This document shows, piece after piece, positions 1 through 8,773 of a DNA stretch of 64,000 nucleotides (positions are counted from its first letter, which is position 1; each line of letters begins with the position of its first letter). Position numbers and translations under genes: made by a program. Below the pieces are notes generated by a model that saw only the letters and a program-made list of their open reading frames with translations, did not search any database and was not told where the DNA came from. Source of the DNA: Actinomadura luteofluorescens (GTDB lineage Bacteria > Actinomycetota > Actinomycetes > Streptosporangiales > Streptosporangiaceae); assembly GCF_013409365.1 (NCBI RefSeq), contig NZ_JACCBA010000001.1:2852001-2916000 (forward strand), in the 5' to 3' direction.

Positions 1-2
1 AC

Positions 3-941
3 TACTGGGACGGCTGGAAGGGCTCGCACTACACCAGCGTCGAGTTCCGCAACACCCCGCAGGTCACCACCGCGTGGCAGCAGCTGCAGGCCGGTGACGT
101 CACCTACGTGCACAGGCTCAACCCTCAGCTGTTCGCTCAGGCGAAGGGGATGAAGGACCTCAAGACCGACTCGGTGCCGTCGTTCCAGAACCTCATGGCG
201 TTCTTCAACACCGAGGCCGGTCCGCTGAAGGACGTCAAGCTCCGCAAGGCGGTCCAGGCGGCGATCGACTACAACGGCCTCGTGTCGACGCTGAAGGGTT
301 CGGGAACCGCCGCCAGCGGTGTCGTCCCGACCGGGCTGACCGGCGCGACCCCGGGCCTGGCCGGGCGCCAGGACACCGCGCAGGCGACGCGGCTGCTGAA
401 CGAGGCCGGGTACGGGCCCGGCAAGAAGTCGCTGACGCTCGACCTCACCTACGCCCAGGGCGACGACGACCAGCAGAAGTTCGTGACGCTGCTCAGCTCC
501 GCGCTCAAGAGCCTGAACGTGAAGCTCCAGGCCAAGCCGATGCAGTGGGACGCCCAGTGGGACCGCGCCAAGAGCAAGGACGCGTCCAAGCGCCAGGACG
601 TCTTCGTCATGTACTGGTACCCGGACTACCCGGACGCCTACAGCTGGTTCCTGAACCTGTTCCGCTCGGCCGACCCGGTGAACTTCAACCTCACCTACCT
701 CGACGACTCCGCGGTCGACGGTGAGATCGACAAGCTGCCGGAGCTGACCGCCACGAACCGGTCCGCGGCGGAGGCGTCGTACGCGTCGCTGCAGCGCAAG
801 CTCCTGGTCGACCAGGCGGTCGCCGCGCCGCTGTTCGTCCAGCAGTACCAGCGGGCGTACTCGGCGGACGTCGACGGCTACACCGACGACCCGGCCTACC
901 CCAACGTCGTGTTCGCGCACGAGCTCACCCCGGCCGCGTGA
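3..941 (+). CDS. ABC transporter substrate-binding protein, family 5 (5' end missing)
   Basis: Extracellular solute-binding protein of a dipeptide/oligopeptide/nickel-type importer. The frame is open from base 3, so the signal peptide, lipobox and N-terminal lobe lie outside the window; about 312 C-terminal residues are visible. The visible part has the SBP_bac_5 layout: an FNT segment followed by a 'LRKAVQAAIDY' helix, a CLL-like 'AGYGPG' segment, and a late 'YWYPDYPDAYSWF' stretch typical of the peptide-binding lobe. It ends one base before the first permease gene, so the five genes form one operon. The substrate cannot be read from the sequence; short peptides are the usual ligands of this family. 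Confidence 0.92.
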   Translation, partial: YWDGWKGSHYTSVEFRNTPQVTTAWQQLQAGDVTYVHRLNPQLFAQAKGMKDLKTDSVPSFQNLMAFFNTEAGPLKDVKLRKAVQAAIDYNGLVSTLKGSGTAASGVVPTGLTGATPGLAGRQDTAQATRLLNEAGYGPGKKSLTLDLTYAQGDDDQQKFVTLLSSALKSLNVKLQAKPMQWDAQWDRAKSKDASKRQDVFVMYWYPDYPDAYSWFLNLFRSADPVNFNLTYLDDSAVDGEIDKLPELTATNRSAAEASYASLQRKLLVDQAVAAPLFVQQYQRAYSADVDGYTDDPAYPNVVFAHELTPAA

Positions 942-942
942 C

Positions 943-1959
943 ATGACCCGCTACCTGCTCCGACGCCTGGCACAGGCCGCGTTCGTCGTGGCCGGTGTCG
1001 TGGTGCTCACCTTCGTGGTGATGCGGCTGGTCCCCGGGGACCCGGCGGTGACCTACGCCGGGCCCCGGGCCTCCGCCGCCGAGCTCGCCCGGACCCGCGC
1101 GGAACTCGGCCTGGACGACACGCTGCCCGTCCAGCTCTGGGACTACCTCTCCTCGCTGGTCCAGGGCGACTGGGGAATCAGCCTGCACACCCGCCAGGAC
1201 GTGCTGGGCGACATCTCCACCGCCTTCCCGGCCTCGCTGGAGCTGGTCGGCACCGGCGTGATCATCGCGGTGCTGGTGGGCATCCCGCTCGGGGTGCTCG
1301 CCGCCCGGTTCCGGGGCCGGCCGGCCGACGGATCCATCCGGATCACCTCGATGGCGGGCGTGTCGGTGCCGGTCTTCCTGCTGGCGCTCTTCGCGCAGAA
1401 CGTGTTCGCCACCAAGCTGGGCTGGCTCCCCGTCGCCGGCGAGTACGACCCCTCGCTGGACGGCACCAGCCCGCTGCACCTGTACACCAACATCACGGCG
1501 GTGGACGCGCTGATCACCGGGAACTGGCCGATCCTCGGCAGCACCCTGGCGCACCTGGCGCTGCCCGCCGCCGCGATCGCGGCCTACCCGACCGGCGTCG
1601 TCGCCCAGATGACCCGCGCCGCGCTCATCGAGGAGTCGACGCAGAACCACGCGCGGCTGGAACGGGCGCTCGGCTTCACCCGATGGCAGGTGCTGACCCG
1701 GTTCTCGCTGCGGCCCGCGCTCAGCCCGGTGCTCGCGCTCCTGGCGCTCGTCTTCGCCTTCTCCCTCGTGAACGCCTTCCTGGTCGAGGCCATCTTCAAC
1801 TGGCCGGGGCTCGGCCGGTACGCCGCCGACTCGATCCGCTCCTCCGACGCCCCCGCCATCGCGGGCGTCACCATCGCGATCGCGTTCACCTACGTCGTCG
1901 TCAACCTGCTGGTGGACCTCGCGCAGGCCGCCATCGACCCGCGGGTGAGGATCAGATGA
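943..1959 (+). CDS. ABC transporter permease, DppB/OppB type
   Basis: Inner-membrane permease of the peptide-type importer, 338 residues, the usual DppB length. It starts with the family signature 'MTRYLLRRLAQAAFVV' followed by the first membrane helix, then 'MRLVPGDPA' and the periplasmic loop. The BPD_transp_1 fold with about six helices follows, and the coupling (EAA-like) loop is seen around residues 220-245 ('TRAALIEESTQNHARLERALGFTRWQV'-like region). The start is one base after the binding-protein stop, and the stop overlaps the next start as ATGA, so the two permeases are translationally coupled. Confidence 0.93.
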   Translation: MTRYLLRRLAQAAFVVAGVVVLTFVVMRLVPGDPAVTYAGPRASAAELARTRAELGLDDTLPVQLWDYLSSLVQGDWGISLHTRQDVLGDISTAFPASLELVGTGVIIAVLVGIPLGVLAARFRGRPADGSIRITSMAGVSVPVFLLALFAQNVFATKLGWLPVAGEYDPSLDGTSPLHLYTNITAVDALITGNWPILGSTLAHLALPAAAIAAYPTGVVAQMTRAALIEESTQNHARLERALGFTRWQVLTRFSLRPALSPVLALLALVFAFSLVNAFLVEAIFNWPGLGRYAADSIRSSDAPAIAGVTIAIAFTYVVVNLLVDLAQAAIDPRVRIR

Positions 1960-2846
1960 CCGCTCTCGACGCCCCCGCCGCGCCGCTCCGGGAACGGCCC
2001 GTGCACCGGGTCATGCGGGCGGCCCGCACCGACCGGCTGGCCGCCGTCGGCGCCGTGGTCCTCGCCCTGATCGTGATCGCGGCCCTCGCGGCCCCGCTGC
2101 TGGCGCCCTACCCGGGCGACGGGACCGACGCGACCCACCCCGCCGAGGCGCTGCGGGCGCCGGGCGCCGAGCACTGGTTCGGGACGGACGGGGTCGGCCG
2201 CGACCTGCTCACCCGGGTGCTCTACGGGGCGCGCACCTCGCTGACGATCGCCGTCTCGGTGCTCGCGCTGTCGGCCGTCATCGGCGTGCTGCTCGGCGTC
2301 GTCGCCGGCTACGCGGGCGGCATCGTCCGGGACGTGATCATGCGGATCACCGACGTGTTCCTGGCCTTCCCGGCGCTGCTGCTGTCGGTGGCGCTGGCGC
2401 TCGTGCTGCACCCGGGGACGCAGGGGGCGATCATCGCCATCACCGCCTCCTGGTGGCCCTGGTACGCGCGGATGAGCGCGGTCGCCGCGACGTCCATCAG
2501 ATCGCGCGGCTTCATCGACGCGGCCCGCTGCCTCGGCGGATCCCGGACGCGGATCGTGCTGCGGCACGTCCTGCCCAACTCGCTGACCCCGGTGCTGGTC
2601 CAGCTGTCCCTGGACGCGGGCGGGGTCATCCTCACCACCGCGGCGCTGTCGTTCCTCGGCCTCGGCCCGCAGGAGCCCACCGCGGAATGGGGGCTGATGG
2701 TCCAGCAGGGGCAGAGCCTGTTCACGACGAACTGGTGGGTGGTCGCCTTCCCCGGCCTGGCCATCGTGGTCACGGCGTTCTGCTTCAACGTGCTCGGCGA
2801 GGGCCTGCGGTCCGCCCTCGACCCCCGGCGGGAGGTCACCCGATGA
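1956..2846 (+). CDS. ABC transporter permease, DppC/OppC type
   Basis: Second permease of the importer, 296 residues. I chose the ATG at 1956 because it overlaps the preceding stop (ATGA) and gives the normal DppC start: a short cytoplasmic tail, then the first helix (about residues 28-50), 'HWFGTDGVGRDLLTRVLYGARTSL', and five more helices. The coupling loop is in the segment around 'AARCLGGSRTRIVLRHVLPN'. An in-frame extension back to 1683 exists but overlaps the DppB gene and is a shadow. The stop again overlaps the next start (ATGA at 2843), so stoichiometric coupling with the ATPase is likely. Confidence 0.93.
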   Translation: MTALDAPAAPLRERPVHRVMRAARTDRLAAVGAVVLALIVIAALAAPLLAPYPGDGTDATHPAEALRAPGAEHWFGTDGVGRDLLTRVLYGARTSLTIAVSVLALSAVIGVLLGVVAGYAGGIVRDVIMRITDVFLAFPALLLSVALALVLHPGTQGAIIAITASWWPWYARMSAVAATSIRSRGFIDAARCLGGSRTRIVLRHVLPNSLTPVLVQLSLDAGGVILTTAALSFLGLGPQEPTAEWGLMVQQGQSLFTTNWWVVAFPGLAIVVTAFCFNVLGEGLRSALDPRREVTR

Positions 2847-3607
2847 AAGCGGTGCTCACTGCGGAGAACCTGCGGGTGCGGGCCGGCGACCTGCTGCTGG
2901 CCTCGCTCGACGAGCTGAGCGTCGGTCCCGGCGAGTGCGCCGCGATCGTCGGCGAGAGCGGGTCGGGGAAGACCACCGCCCTGAACGCGATGCTCGGGCT
3001 GACCGACGGGCTCCAGGTCAGCGGACGAATCGTCGTCAACGGCACGGACGTCGTGACGGCGGACGAGCGGACGCTGGCGAAGATGCGCGGCTCGGTCATC
3101 GCCCTGGTCAGCCAGAGCCCGCAGGCGTCCCTCAACCCGACGATGCGGCTCGGAACCCTGCTCAAGCGGGTGCTCGCCCGGCACGGCCTGCGCGGCGCCG
3201 AGGCCCGCGAGCGGACCGAGGAGGCGCTGCGCAGCGTCCTGCTCGACCCGGGGCTGCTGCGCCGCTACCCGCACCAGGTCTCCGGCGGCCAGGCGCAGCG
3301 CTTCGCCATCGCGATGGCCGTCGCCCTGCGCGCCGACGTCATCCTCGCCGACGAGCCCACCAGCGCGCTGGACGTCACCGTGCAGGCAGCGGTCCTGAAC
3401 CTGCTGGCCCGGTTGCGCGACGAGCACGGCATCGCCCTGGTCTTCGTCTCGCACGACCTGGCCGTGGTGTCCGGCATCGCCGACCACGTCGTCGTCATGC
3501 GGCAGGGCAGCGTCGTCGAGGCGGGGCCGGCCTCCGACGTCCTGCACAGCCCCTCCGCCGCCTACACCCGGGAACTGCTCGACGCGGTCCCCGCGATCGG
3601 GGAGTGA
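2843..3607 (+). CDS. ABC transporter ATP-binding protein, DppD/OppD type
   Basis: First ATPase subunit of the importer, 254 residues. Walker A 'GESGSGKTT' lies near residue 35, the signature 'VSGGQAQR' near 145, Walker B 'ILADEPTSALD' near 165 and the switch histidine 'VSHD' near 200. It is shorter than full-length DppD because it lacks the C-terminal oligopeptide/dipeptide extension, which is present in the partner ATPase instead. The gene overlaps the upstream permease by four bases. It hydrolyses ATP at the cytoplasmic face to drive uptake. Confidence 0.93.
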   Translation: MKAVLTAENLRVRAGDLLLASLDELSVGPGECAAIVGESGSGKTTALNAMLGLTDGLQVSGRIVVNGTDVVTADERTLAKMRGSVIALVSQSPQASLNPTMRLGTLLKRVLARHGLRGAEARERTEEALRSVLLDPGLLRRYPHQVSGGQAQRFAIAMAVALRADVILADEPTSALDVTVQAAVLNLLARLRDEHGIALVFVSHDLAVVSGIADHVVVMRQGSVVEAGPASDVLHSPSAAYTRELLDAVPAIGE

Positions 3608-3609
3608 CC

Positions 3610-4620
3610 ATGCTCAGCGCGGACAACCTGACCGTCGCCTACGACCGCACCCCGGTGGTGCGCGGTGTCTCCCTCACGGTGCCGGAGAACTCCGGTGTCG
3701 CCGTCATCGGGGAGAGCGGATCGGGCAAGACGACCATCGCGCGGGCGCTGCTCGGGCTGGTCAAGCCCCGGCAGGGCCGGGTGCTGTTCCGCGACCGCGA
3801 CATCGCCCGGCTCGACCGGCCGGGGCGGGCGCTGTACCGCTCGCAGGTCCAGCCGGTGTTCCAGGACGGCAGCGAGGCCCTCGACCCCCGGATGCGCGTC
3901 GGCGCCTCGATCTCCGAGGCGCTGCGGGTCCGGCGGCGCCGCTCCGGCGGCGAGCCCGCGGGGAAGGACGGGGACCTCCCGTCGGTGACGGAGCTGCTCA
4001 CCGACGTCGGCCTCGATCCTTCCCTCGCCGGGCGCCGCCCGCACCAGCTGTCCGGCGGGCAGCGGCAGCGCGTGGTCATCGCGCGGGCGCTGGCGGTCGA
4101 CCCGCGGCTGCTCGTCCTGGACGAGCCGACCAGCGCCCTGGACGTCACCGTGCAGGCCCACGTGCTGGACCTGCTGGCGGGCCTGCGGGACGAGCACGGG
4201 CTGAGCTACCTGCTGATCACCCACAACCTGGCGATCGTCGACCGGCTCTGCGACACCGTGCACGTCCTGTTCGCCGGGCGGATCGTGGAGTCCGGTCCGA
4301 TCGGGACCGTGCTCGGCGCCCCGGCCCACCCCTACACCGCCGCGCTGCGCGACGCCGTCCCCCGGCTGGGCACGGCGAAACGGACCGCGGGCGCCTCGGA
4401 CGCGCTGGCCGCCGCCGAAGGCTGCCCCTTCCGGCACCGCTGCCCCATCGCGGTCGACCGGTGCGCGACCGAGGACCCGCGGCTGCTGCCGCTCACCGGC
4501 GAGCACAGCGTCGCCTGTCACGTGGCCGTTTCGGCCGAGGAAGGCGGCGCCGTTTCAGCAGGGGAGGGCGAAGCGGCCTCGGCCGAGACCGACGGAACGC
4601 GGTCCGGCGCCGAGCTGTGA
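3610..4620 (+). CDS. ABC transporter ATP-binding protein, DppF/OppF type
   Basis: Second ATPase subunit, 336 residues. Walker A 'GESGSGKTT' is near residue 36, signature 'LSGGQRQR' near 145, Walker B 'LLVLDEPTSALD' near 165. The C-terminal oligopeptide-binding extension with the cysteine-containing 'CPFRHRCPIAVDRC' segment is present, as in DppD/OppD/DppF proteins; such cysteines bind an iron-sulfur cluster in some family members. The ATG at 3610 has a GGGGAG ribosome site five bases upstream; a GTG at 3604 overlapping the previous stop is the alternative. The last about 35 residues are an Ala/Glu-rich tail. It is the last gene of the operon, followed by a strong hairpin. Confidence 0.92.
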   Translation: MLSADNLTVAYDRTPVVRGVSLTVPENSGVAVIGESGSGKTTIARALLGLVKPRQGRVLFRDRDIARLDRPGRALYRSQVQPVFQDGSEALDPRMRVGASISEALRVRRRRSGGEPAGKDGDLPSVTELLTDVGLDPSLAGRRPHQLSGGQRQRVVIARALAVDPRLLVLDEPTSALDVTVQAHVLDLLAGLRDEHGLSYLLITHNLAIVDRLCDTVHVLFAGRIVESGPIGTVLGAPAHPYTAALRDAVPRLGTAKRTAGASDALAAAEGCPFRHRCPIAVDRCATEDPRLLPLTGEHSVACHVAVSAEEGGAVSAGEGEAASAETDGTRSGAEL

Positions 4621-4627
4621 AAGAAGG

Positions 4628-4657
4628 GACGGCGGGAGGACTGGTCCTCCCGCCGTC
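4628..4657 (+). terminator. Hairpin terminator after the ABC operon
   Basis: A 14-base perfect inverted repeat (4628-4641 with 4644-4657) sits eight bases after the DppF stop. There is no long T run, as is common for actinomycete terminators. It can also serve the convergent gene that ends at 4798. The rest of 4658-4797 shows no recognisable gene or site. Confidence 0.7.
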
Positions 4658-4797
4658 AGATGGATGCGTGGCGCTGGCCGGCGCCATGCCGTGGTCGCTT
4701 CCACGGTTCGGGGGCGCGGGTTGGCCGGCCCGGCCCCGAATCGTGGTCGGTGATGCGCAGAACCGTCAGGCGGACGATGCGGCCGCCGCCGCGGCCG

Positions 4798-6111
4798 TCA
4801 CGTGGACGACACGTCCGGCGACTTCAGCAGAGCGAGGCGAACCTCCTCCTCGGCCGTCCTGACCGCGGCCTCGGCCGCGTCCTGCTGGGCCTCGGCGGTC
4901 TCCGCCTGGGCCGCGAGCCTGCCCGCCTCGGCCCGGATCTTCGACGCCGAGCCCGCCGCCTTCTTCGCGTCGGCGCGAGCCTTCGCGAGCCGGGCCTCGG
5001 CGACCTTGCGTTCGGCCAGGGCGACGGCCTTCTCGCAGTCCCCGTACTCCTGGGTCAGCCGTTCGAGCGTCTCCAGGACCGCGGCGCGCTCGTCCAGAGC
5101 GTGCTTCAGGACGGCCTCGGGCGTGGCCGACGACAGCTCGATGAGCGGCGCGTGGCTCCGGTCCCTGAGGCTGAAGCTCATCTGGGCGACCGCGGCCGCG
5201 GCCACCGTGATGACGGCGACCCCGGCCCACTGGATCGGCATGAGCCGCGTGTCCAGGAAGGCCAGCCCGACGAGCGTGGCGATCAGCGGGCTCGCGGTGA
5301 GGAACACCGCATACACCGAGTCGCCCGCGAGCTCCCTCGCCGGCATCTGGATGATGCGGGTCAGGGTGTTGTTCAGCAACCCGACCAGCATCGCCCACAT
5401 GACGACCTGCCAGCTCAGGAAGGTGAAGCCCCCGGTGAGCATGACGATGCCCCCGGCGACCAGGCCGACGGACAGCGTCGACCAGGCGATCACCTTCTCG
5501 GTGTGGAACCGGCCCGCGCCCTGGATGAGGCGGTCGGTGACGGGCAGGTACAGGGTCCTCAGGACCCCGGCGCCGAGGGCGCAGATCACGCCGATCAGGT
5601 AGCCGTCTCCCGCGGCCGGCCCGTCCCGCTGGACGAGCAGGACCACGCCGAGCGCGGCACCCGCCGCGAAGAGCGTGAGGAGGGCGGCTCGCCCCCTGCT
5701 CCCGCTCCTGAACCCCGCGATGACGGGGATGAGAAGCGGGACGGCGTAGTACATTCCCCCGGCGACGCTGAAGGGGATGAACGACAGGGCCGCGAACAGC
5801 AGCGCCTTGTCGGTTCCGATCACCCCGAACGTCATCAGGGACAGGATCCGCCGTGAGCGTGCCGGCATCTCGGCGGCCGGCCTGTCGTCTCCGCCCTTCC
5901 CCGTGAGTTTCCAGAGGAAGATGCGGAGCAGGAGAAAGAGGCCGCCGAAGGTGGCCTCCAGCGCCGTCGCCTGGTGCACCTGCAGACCGTTCGCGCCGAT
6001 CAGCCGGGCGTCCAGGAGGGCCTTGCCGGACGCGGAGCTGAGCCGGTCCGCGCCTCCGAGCGCCACCCCCAGCCAGGGGTACCGCCTGTTTTCAGACTTC
6101 TTGTTTGTCAT
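4798..6111 (-). CDS. DMT/EamA-family transporter with C-terminal coiled coil
   Basis: Predicted ten-helix drug/metabolite exporter of 437 residues. Residues about 10-335 carry the paired EamA repeats, with hydrophobic helices separated by short loops. Residues about 345-437 form a hydrophilic Ala/Glu/Lys-rich heptad region ('ERLTQEYGDCEKAVALAERK' and onward) expected to be a cytoplasmic coiled coil. A typical EamA protein is about 300 residues, so the tail is an addition. The ATG at 6111 is preceded by GAGGAG at a good distance; an upstream extension to 6219 lacks a site and runs through leader hairpins. The substrate is unknown. First of three DMT-type genes in this 12-kb cluster. Confidence 0.82.
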   Translation of the reverse strand: MTNKKSENRRYPWLGVALGGADRLSSASGKALLDARLIGANGLQVHQATALEATFGGLFLLLRIFLWKLTGKGGDDRPAAEMPARSRRILSLMTFGVIGTDKALLFAALSFIPFSVAGGMYYAVPLLIPVIAGFRSGSRGRAALLTLFAAGAALGVVLLVQRDGPAAGDGYLIGVICALGAGVLRTLYLPVTDRLIQGAGRFHTEKVIAWSTLSVGLVAGGIVMLTGGFTFLSWQVVMWAMLVGLLNNTLTRIIQMPARELAGDSVYAVFLTASPLIATLVGLAFLDTRLMPIQWAGVAVITVAAAAVAQMSFSLRDRSHAPLIELSSATPEAVLKHALDERAAVLETLERLTQEYGDCEKAVALAERKVAEARLAKARADAKKAAGSASKIRAEAGRLAAQAETAEAQQDAAEAAVRTAEEEVRLALLKSPDVSST

Positions 6112-6139
6112 TTCCGGAACTCCTCGTGCGAGGTGCGCA

Positions 6140-6211
6140 CAAAGGGAACCGGTCGTGACCCGGCTCCCTTTGCCGCACCGATGAATGGGTGCGACTCCGT
6201 GGAGCCGGGTC
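6140..6211 (-). promoter_or_regulatory. Two mutually exclusive leader hairpins before the DMT/coiled-coil gene
   Basis: Read on the minus strand, stem P1 pairs 6211-6201 with 6167-6157 (11 bp) and encloses a smaller hairpin. Stem P2 pairs 6172-6165 with 6147-6140 (8 bp) plus an inner CCGG/CCGG stem. P1 and P2 share bases 6157-6167, so only one can form. The GAGGAG ribosome site lies just downstream, at about 6120-6125. This is the geometry of an attenuator or a translational switch, but the ligand or trigger is not evident. Confidence 0.4.
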
Positions 6212-6393
6212 GTTCTCAACGATCTTCGTGCATGCCGGCTCGGCTGCGAAGACCTGCAGGTTGCCGCCAGATGAACAGGCTCTTACGAAACACTCGTGAC
6301 GCCATTTCCGGCACTACGTTGCAATAGCGCAAGCCCTTCCTGGAAAGCGGCGGCGTCGTGAACCGCCGGCAAGGGCGCGCAGAAACGGCGGGA

Positions 6394-6423
6394 GACCGTC
6401 CGGAAGAACTCCCCGGAGGCTCC
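6394..6423 (-). promoter_or_regulatory. Weak copy of the cluster promoter element before the DMT/coiled-coil gene
   Basis: On the minus strand GGAGCC (6423-6418) is separated by 18 bases from ACGGTC (6399-6394). The downstream half is a perfect match to the cluster element and the spacing is right, but the upstream half lacks the invariant TTGC. The leader to the start at 6111 would be about 280 bases, longer than the others. Confidence 0.3.
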
Positions 6424-7029
6424 CGCCGTTTTCGTCGAGCGCTGGGCGGACGGTCGCGGGCCGGGCAACGCGGCCCAGGCGCACAGGTCGCCGGCGAACC
6501 CGTCCGAAAAAGAAGAACGGCCGGTCTGGCAAGACCGGCCGTTCAGAGGTGACGGTCGTCCGGGGTTTCCCCCGGACGACCATCGAGAAGCGAAGGGGAG
6601 TGGCGCTCCCTTCCGCTCGGTGCTCAGGTCGGAGGCGGCCAGCCTCCGACCCTCACATGAGGTCCGTGCCACGCTCGGCTCGGACACATACGGGTTCGTC
6701 GGAATCGACGGAGGGTTCGGCCAACCCCCCTTCTCATCCGACTACACCGCAGTGCCCGCCTAGACAGGAGCCACAGTTTCGTCCGTGTGAAGTGGAGGCG
6801 GCCGTTCCTCACCTCACACCGGACTAGCCGCGACGCCTGCCTGGGCCGACACGCGGTCTCACCGATGCGAAGAGAGTGGCCGAACTCCCTCCGCAATCGG
6901 CTTGACCGGCATCTGCCGAGGGCCGACACCACGCTTCGCCGAACGCGAGAGAGAGGACTGGCCGGCCCTCACACTCGCATCCGCCTACACGCGGTGCCGG
7001 TTAAGGCCGGTTTCTCAGGAACTGCTGTC
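6424..7029. other. Gene-free interval rich in perfect hairpins
   Basis: No credible gene is seen between the two minus-strand transporters. Three strong hairpins follow each other: 6515-6527/6532-6544 (13 bp, GGCA loop), 6554-6565/6570-6581 (12 bp, TTTC loop) and 6627-6636/6642-6651 (10 bp). They lie downstream of the DMT gene ending at 7030 and upstream of the leader of the next, so they may be tandem terminators of the upstream transcription unit. I see no function for 6652-7029. Confidence 0.5.
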
Positions 7030-8508
7030 CTACTCGGCGGCGAGGTCGCCGCCGAACTGGATGGTGCCCGTCCGACTCATGCCGACCTTGCGGGCGGCGA
7101 GGTCGAAGTCGAGCTCCTCGGCGTCCGAGATCAGCACGCTCTCACCGCCGATGACGGTGAGGATGCCGACCCCGTGACGACCGATGAAGCGCCCGTCGCG
7201 GAACGTCCCCCCGGCGACGTTCTCGACCTCGACCGAGACCTTGTCGTCCCGGTAGGTGAGGCCGCGTCCGTCGCGGATCTGGACGCCCCCGGCGGTGAAC
7301 TCCATCCCGGCCGTGGAGGCCAGGCGGAGCCTGCCGTCGTCGGGGCGCGAGAGGGGGTCGCCCCCCGGGTGCTGGGCGTTGCCCCGAGCCGGCGGCTCCA
7401 TGGGGAGTCCGCCCGCACGACGCAGCCACCGGCTCTTCCAGTCGACGGGCGGAGCCGACGGCTGCCCGTAGATCTGACCGAGCGGAGCCGACGGGTGCTC
7501 CTGGCCGTCGTCCAAGCGGACGGCGGCGTGCCCGGCGGTCGCCTCGGTGGTCACCTCGGCGGTCGCCTTGGCGCCCTCCCGGACCCGGATCACCATGAAG
7601 GCGAAGCCCGAGACCATGAGGATGCCGATCGCGTTCACGACCGAGATGTCCTGGTTCTCGGACATCAGCCCGAAGTGGGCACCGATGAACCCGACGATCC
7701 CGCTCACGATCGGGCTGAACGCGAACATGACGCCCTGCGTGCTCGGCTTCATGTGCTTGGCGGCGCGGTTGATCAGGAGGATGGGAACCACCATCACGAA
7801 CAGCGCCGCGAAGACGCCCTTGCCGACGGTCGCCAGGACGGACCCGAGGGTCACGTCACCGGCCACCCAGCTCCAGCCCGCGAGGGCGGAAACCACGATC
7901 GCCACGAGGGCGATGACCGGCATGGCGCGCAGGTTGGACAGGAGCATGCCCCGGTCCTTCTTCGCGTCGTCGTCGCCGAAGGCGCTCAGGCACTTCGGGA
8001 TGTTCCAGAAGTGCCAGGCCGCGCACGCGGCGCCCAGCACGCCCCAGATGGAGAACTGTGCGCCGTTCCACGGCTCGGTCACGCCGACGATGCCCACCAG
8101 GACACCGGCTCGCAGCCAGATCGGCTTCCAGTGGCGCGCCCTGATGTCGTCCAGGAGCCCCACGCTGACCGGGCCGAGCGCCATGATGGCGCTTGCCGCC
8201 CCGATACCGATCAGCTGGCCGGCGAACGGCCACCCCAGGTTCACACCCAGGTTGCCGCCGGTGATCCGCCAGATCGCCTTCTTCTGGTCCTTGTTCCAGC
8301 CGGACCTCCACCCACGCGCCGGCCGCACGATGGCCAGCAGGATGAGGGTGCCGGGGACGACGATCCAGAAGCTGCCCTGGAGCGCCGCCATCGCGGTGAT
8401 GACGGAGATACCGATCGCCTGGCACAGGAAGGCCAGGTTCATCTGAACCGGGCCTCGCGCCCTCCCGCCGGCCTCAGCCGGCCGAGGGCTCATGACGGTT
8501 GATGACAT
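7030..8508 (-). CDS. DMT-family transporter with C-terminal beta-rich domain
   Basis: 492-residue membrane protein. Residues about 20-335 hold about ten hydrophobic helices arranged as two DMT/EamA-like halves ('GNLGVNLGWPFAGQLIG', 'LGPVSVGLLDDIRAR', 'LINRAAKHMKPSTQGVMFAFSPIVSGIVGFIGAHF'). The remaining about 150 residues begin with a Pro-rich linker and end in a Gly/Val/Thr-rich stretch ('GRFIGRHGVGILTVIGGESVLISDAEELDFD') that looks like a small soluble beta domain I do not recognise. The ATG at 8508 follows GGGAGGT. It is divergent from the HAD gene and has its own copy of the cluster promoter. The substrate is unknown. Confidence 0.78.
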   Translation of the reverse strand: MSSTVMSPRPAEAGGRARGPVQMNLAFLCQAIGISVITAMAALQGSFWIVVPGTLILLAIVRPARGWRSGWNKDQKKAIWRITGGNLGVNLGWPFAGQLIGIGAASAIMALGPVSVGLLDDIRARHWKPIWLRAGVLVGIVGVTEPWNGAQFSIWGVLGAACAAWHFWNIPKCLSAFGDDDAKKDRGMLLSNLRAMPVIALVAIVVSALAGWSWVAGDVTLGSVLATVGKGVFAALFVMVVPILLINRAAKHMKPSTQGVMFAFSPIVSGIVGFIGAHFGLMSENQDISVVNAIGILMVSGFAFMVIRVREGAKATAEVTTEATAGHAAVRLDDGQEHPSAPLGQIYGQPSAPPVDWKSRWLRRAGGLPMEPPARGNAQHPGGDPLSRPDDGRLRLASTAGMEFTAGGVQIRDGRGLTYRDDKVSVEVENVAGGTFRDGRFIGRHGVGILTVIGGESVLISDAEELDFDLAARKVGMSRTGTIQFGGDLAAE

Positions 8509-8536
8509 ACGTCACCGACCTCCCTTTCGTTGCGTC

Positions 8537-8564
8537 CCACCCGGCTCGACACCGGGTGGTTTTT
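8537..8564 (-). promoter_or_regulatory. Leader hairpin next to the ribosome site of the DMT/beta-domain gene
   Basis: An 8-bp stem, 8537-8544 with 8552-8559, lies in the 5' leader just upstream of the GGGAGGT ribosome site of the gene starting at 8508. On the plus strand it is followed by five Ts, which mimics a terminator, but no plus-strand gene precedes it. Confidence 0.45.
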
Positions 8565-8620
8565 CTGTCCCGCCTTCCCCTGAGGGGTCAAGGCGGGCCG
8601 ACTGATGGGTCGGCACGGTT

Positions 8621-8650
8621 AACCGTCCGGAAACACGCCGCGATGGCAAC
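8621..8650 (-). promoter_or_regulatory. Cluster promoter element, DMT/beta-domain gene
   Basis: GTTGCC (8650-8645), 18 bases, ACGGTT (8626-8621) on the minus strand, about 112 bases before the start at 8508. The transcript would open with a small CCGAC/GTCGG hairpin. Same architecture as the six plus-strand copies downstream. Confidence 0.65.
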
Positions 8651-8740
8651 CCGGCATCTCCTCGCGGACCGGAACCGGAGCCGCCCTCCGGGCGTCCGGG
8701 CGCGGCCCCGTACCTGACCGGCCGGTCAGTCGTGCGAAGA

Positions 8741-8770
8741 GTTGCGTCCCTGCCCAGGTCAGGGACGGTC
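8741..8770 (+). promoter_or_regulatory. Cluster promoter element, HAD phosphatase gene
   Basis: GTTGCG (8741-8746), 18 bases, ACGGTC (8765-8770), 95 bases before the GTG start at 8866. The expected transcription start falls at the foot of the leader hairpin at 8774. Confidence 0.65.
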
Positions 8771-8773
8771 TTG

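Noticed and set aside
925..1650. Long minus-strand open frames across the ABC operon and similar antisense frames over most genes
   Set aside because: GC-rich codon bias opens the antisense frames; their products are Arg/Gly/Asp-rich with no family features and no ribosome sites, whereas the plus-strand genes are clear family members.
6243..6300. Plus-strand GTTGCC at 6260 as a further cluster promoter
   Set aside because: The base sequence 18 bases later is TACGAA, and no plus-strand gene follows.
8537..8564. Plus-strand intrinsic terminator (stem plus five Ts)
   Set aside because: No plus-strand gene lies upstream; the stem sits in the 5' leader of the divergent minus-strand transporter, so it is listed as a leader hairpin.
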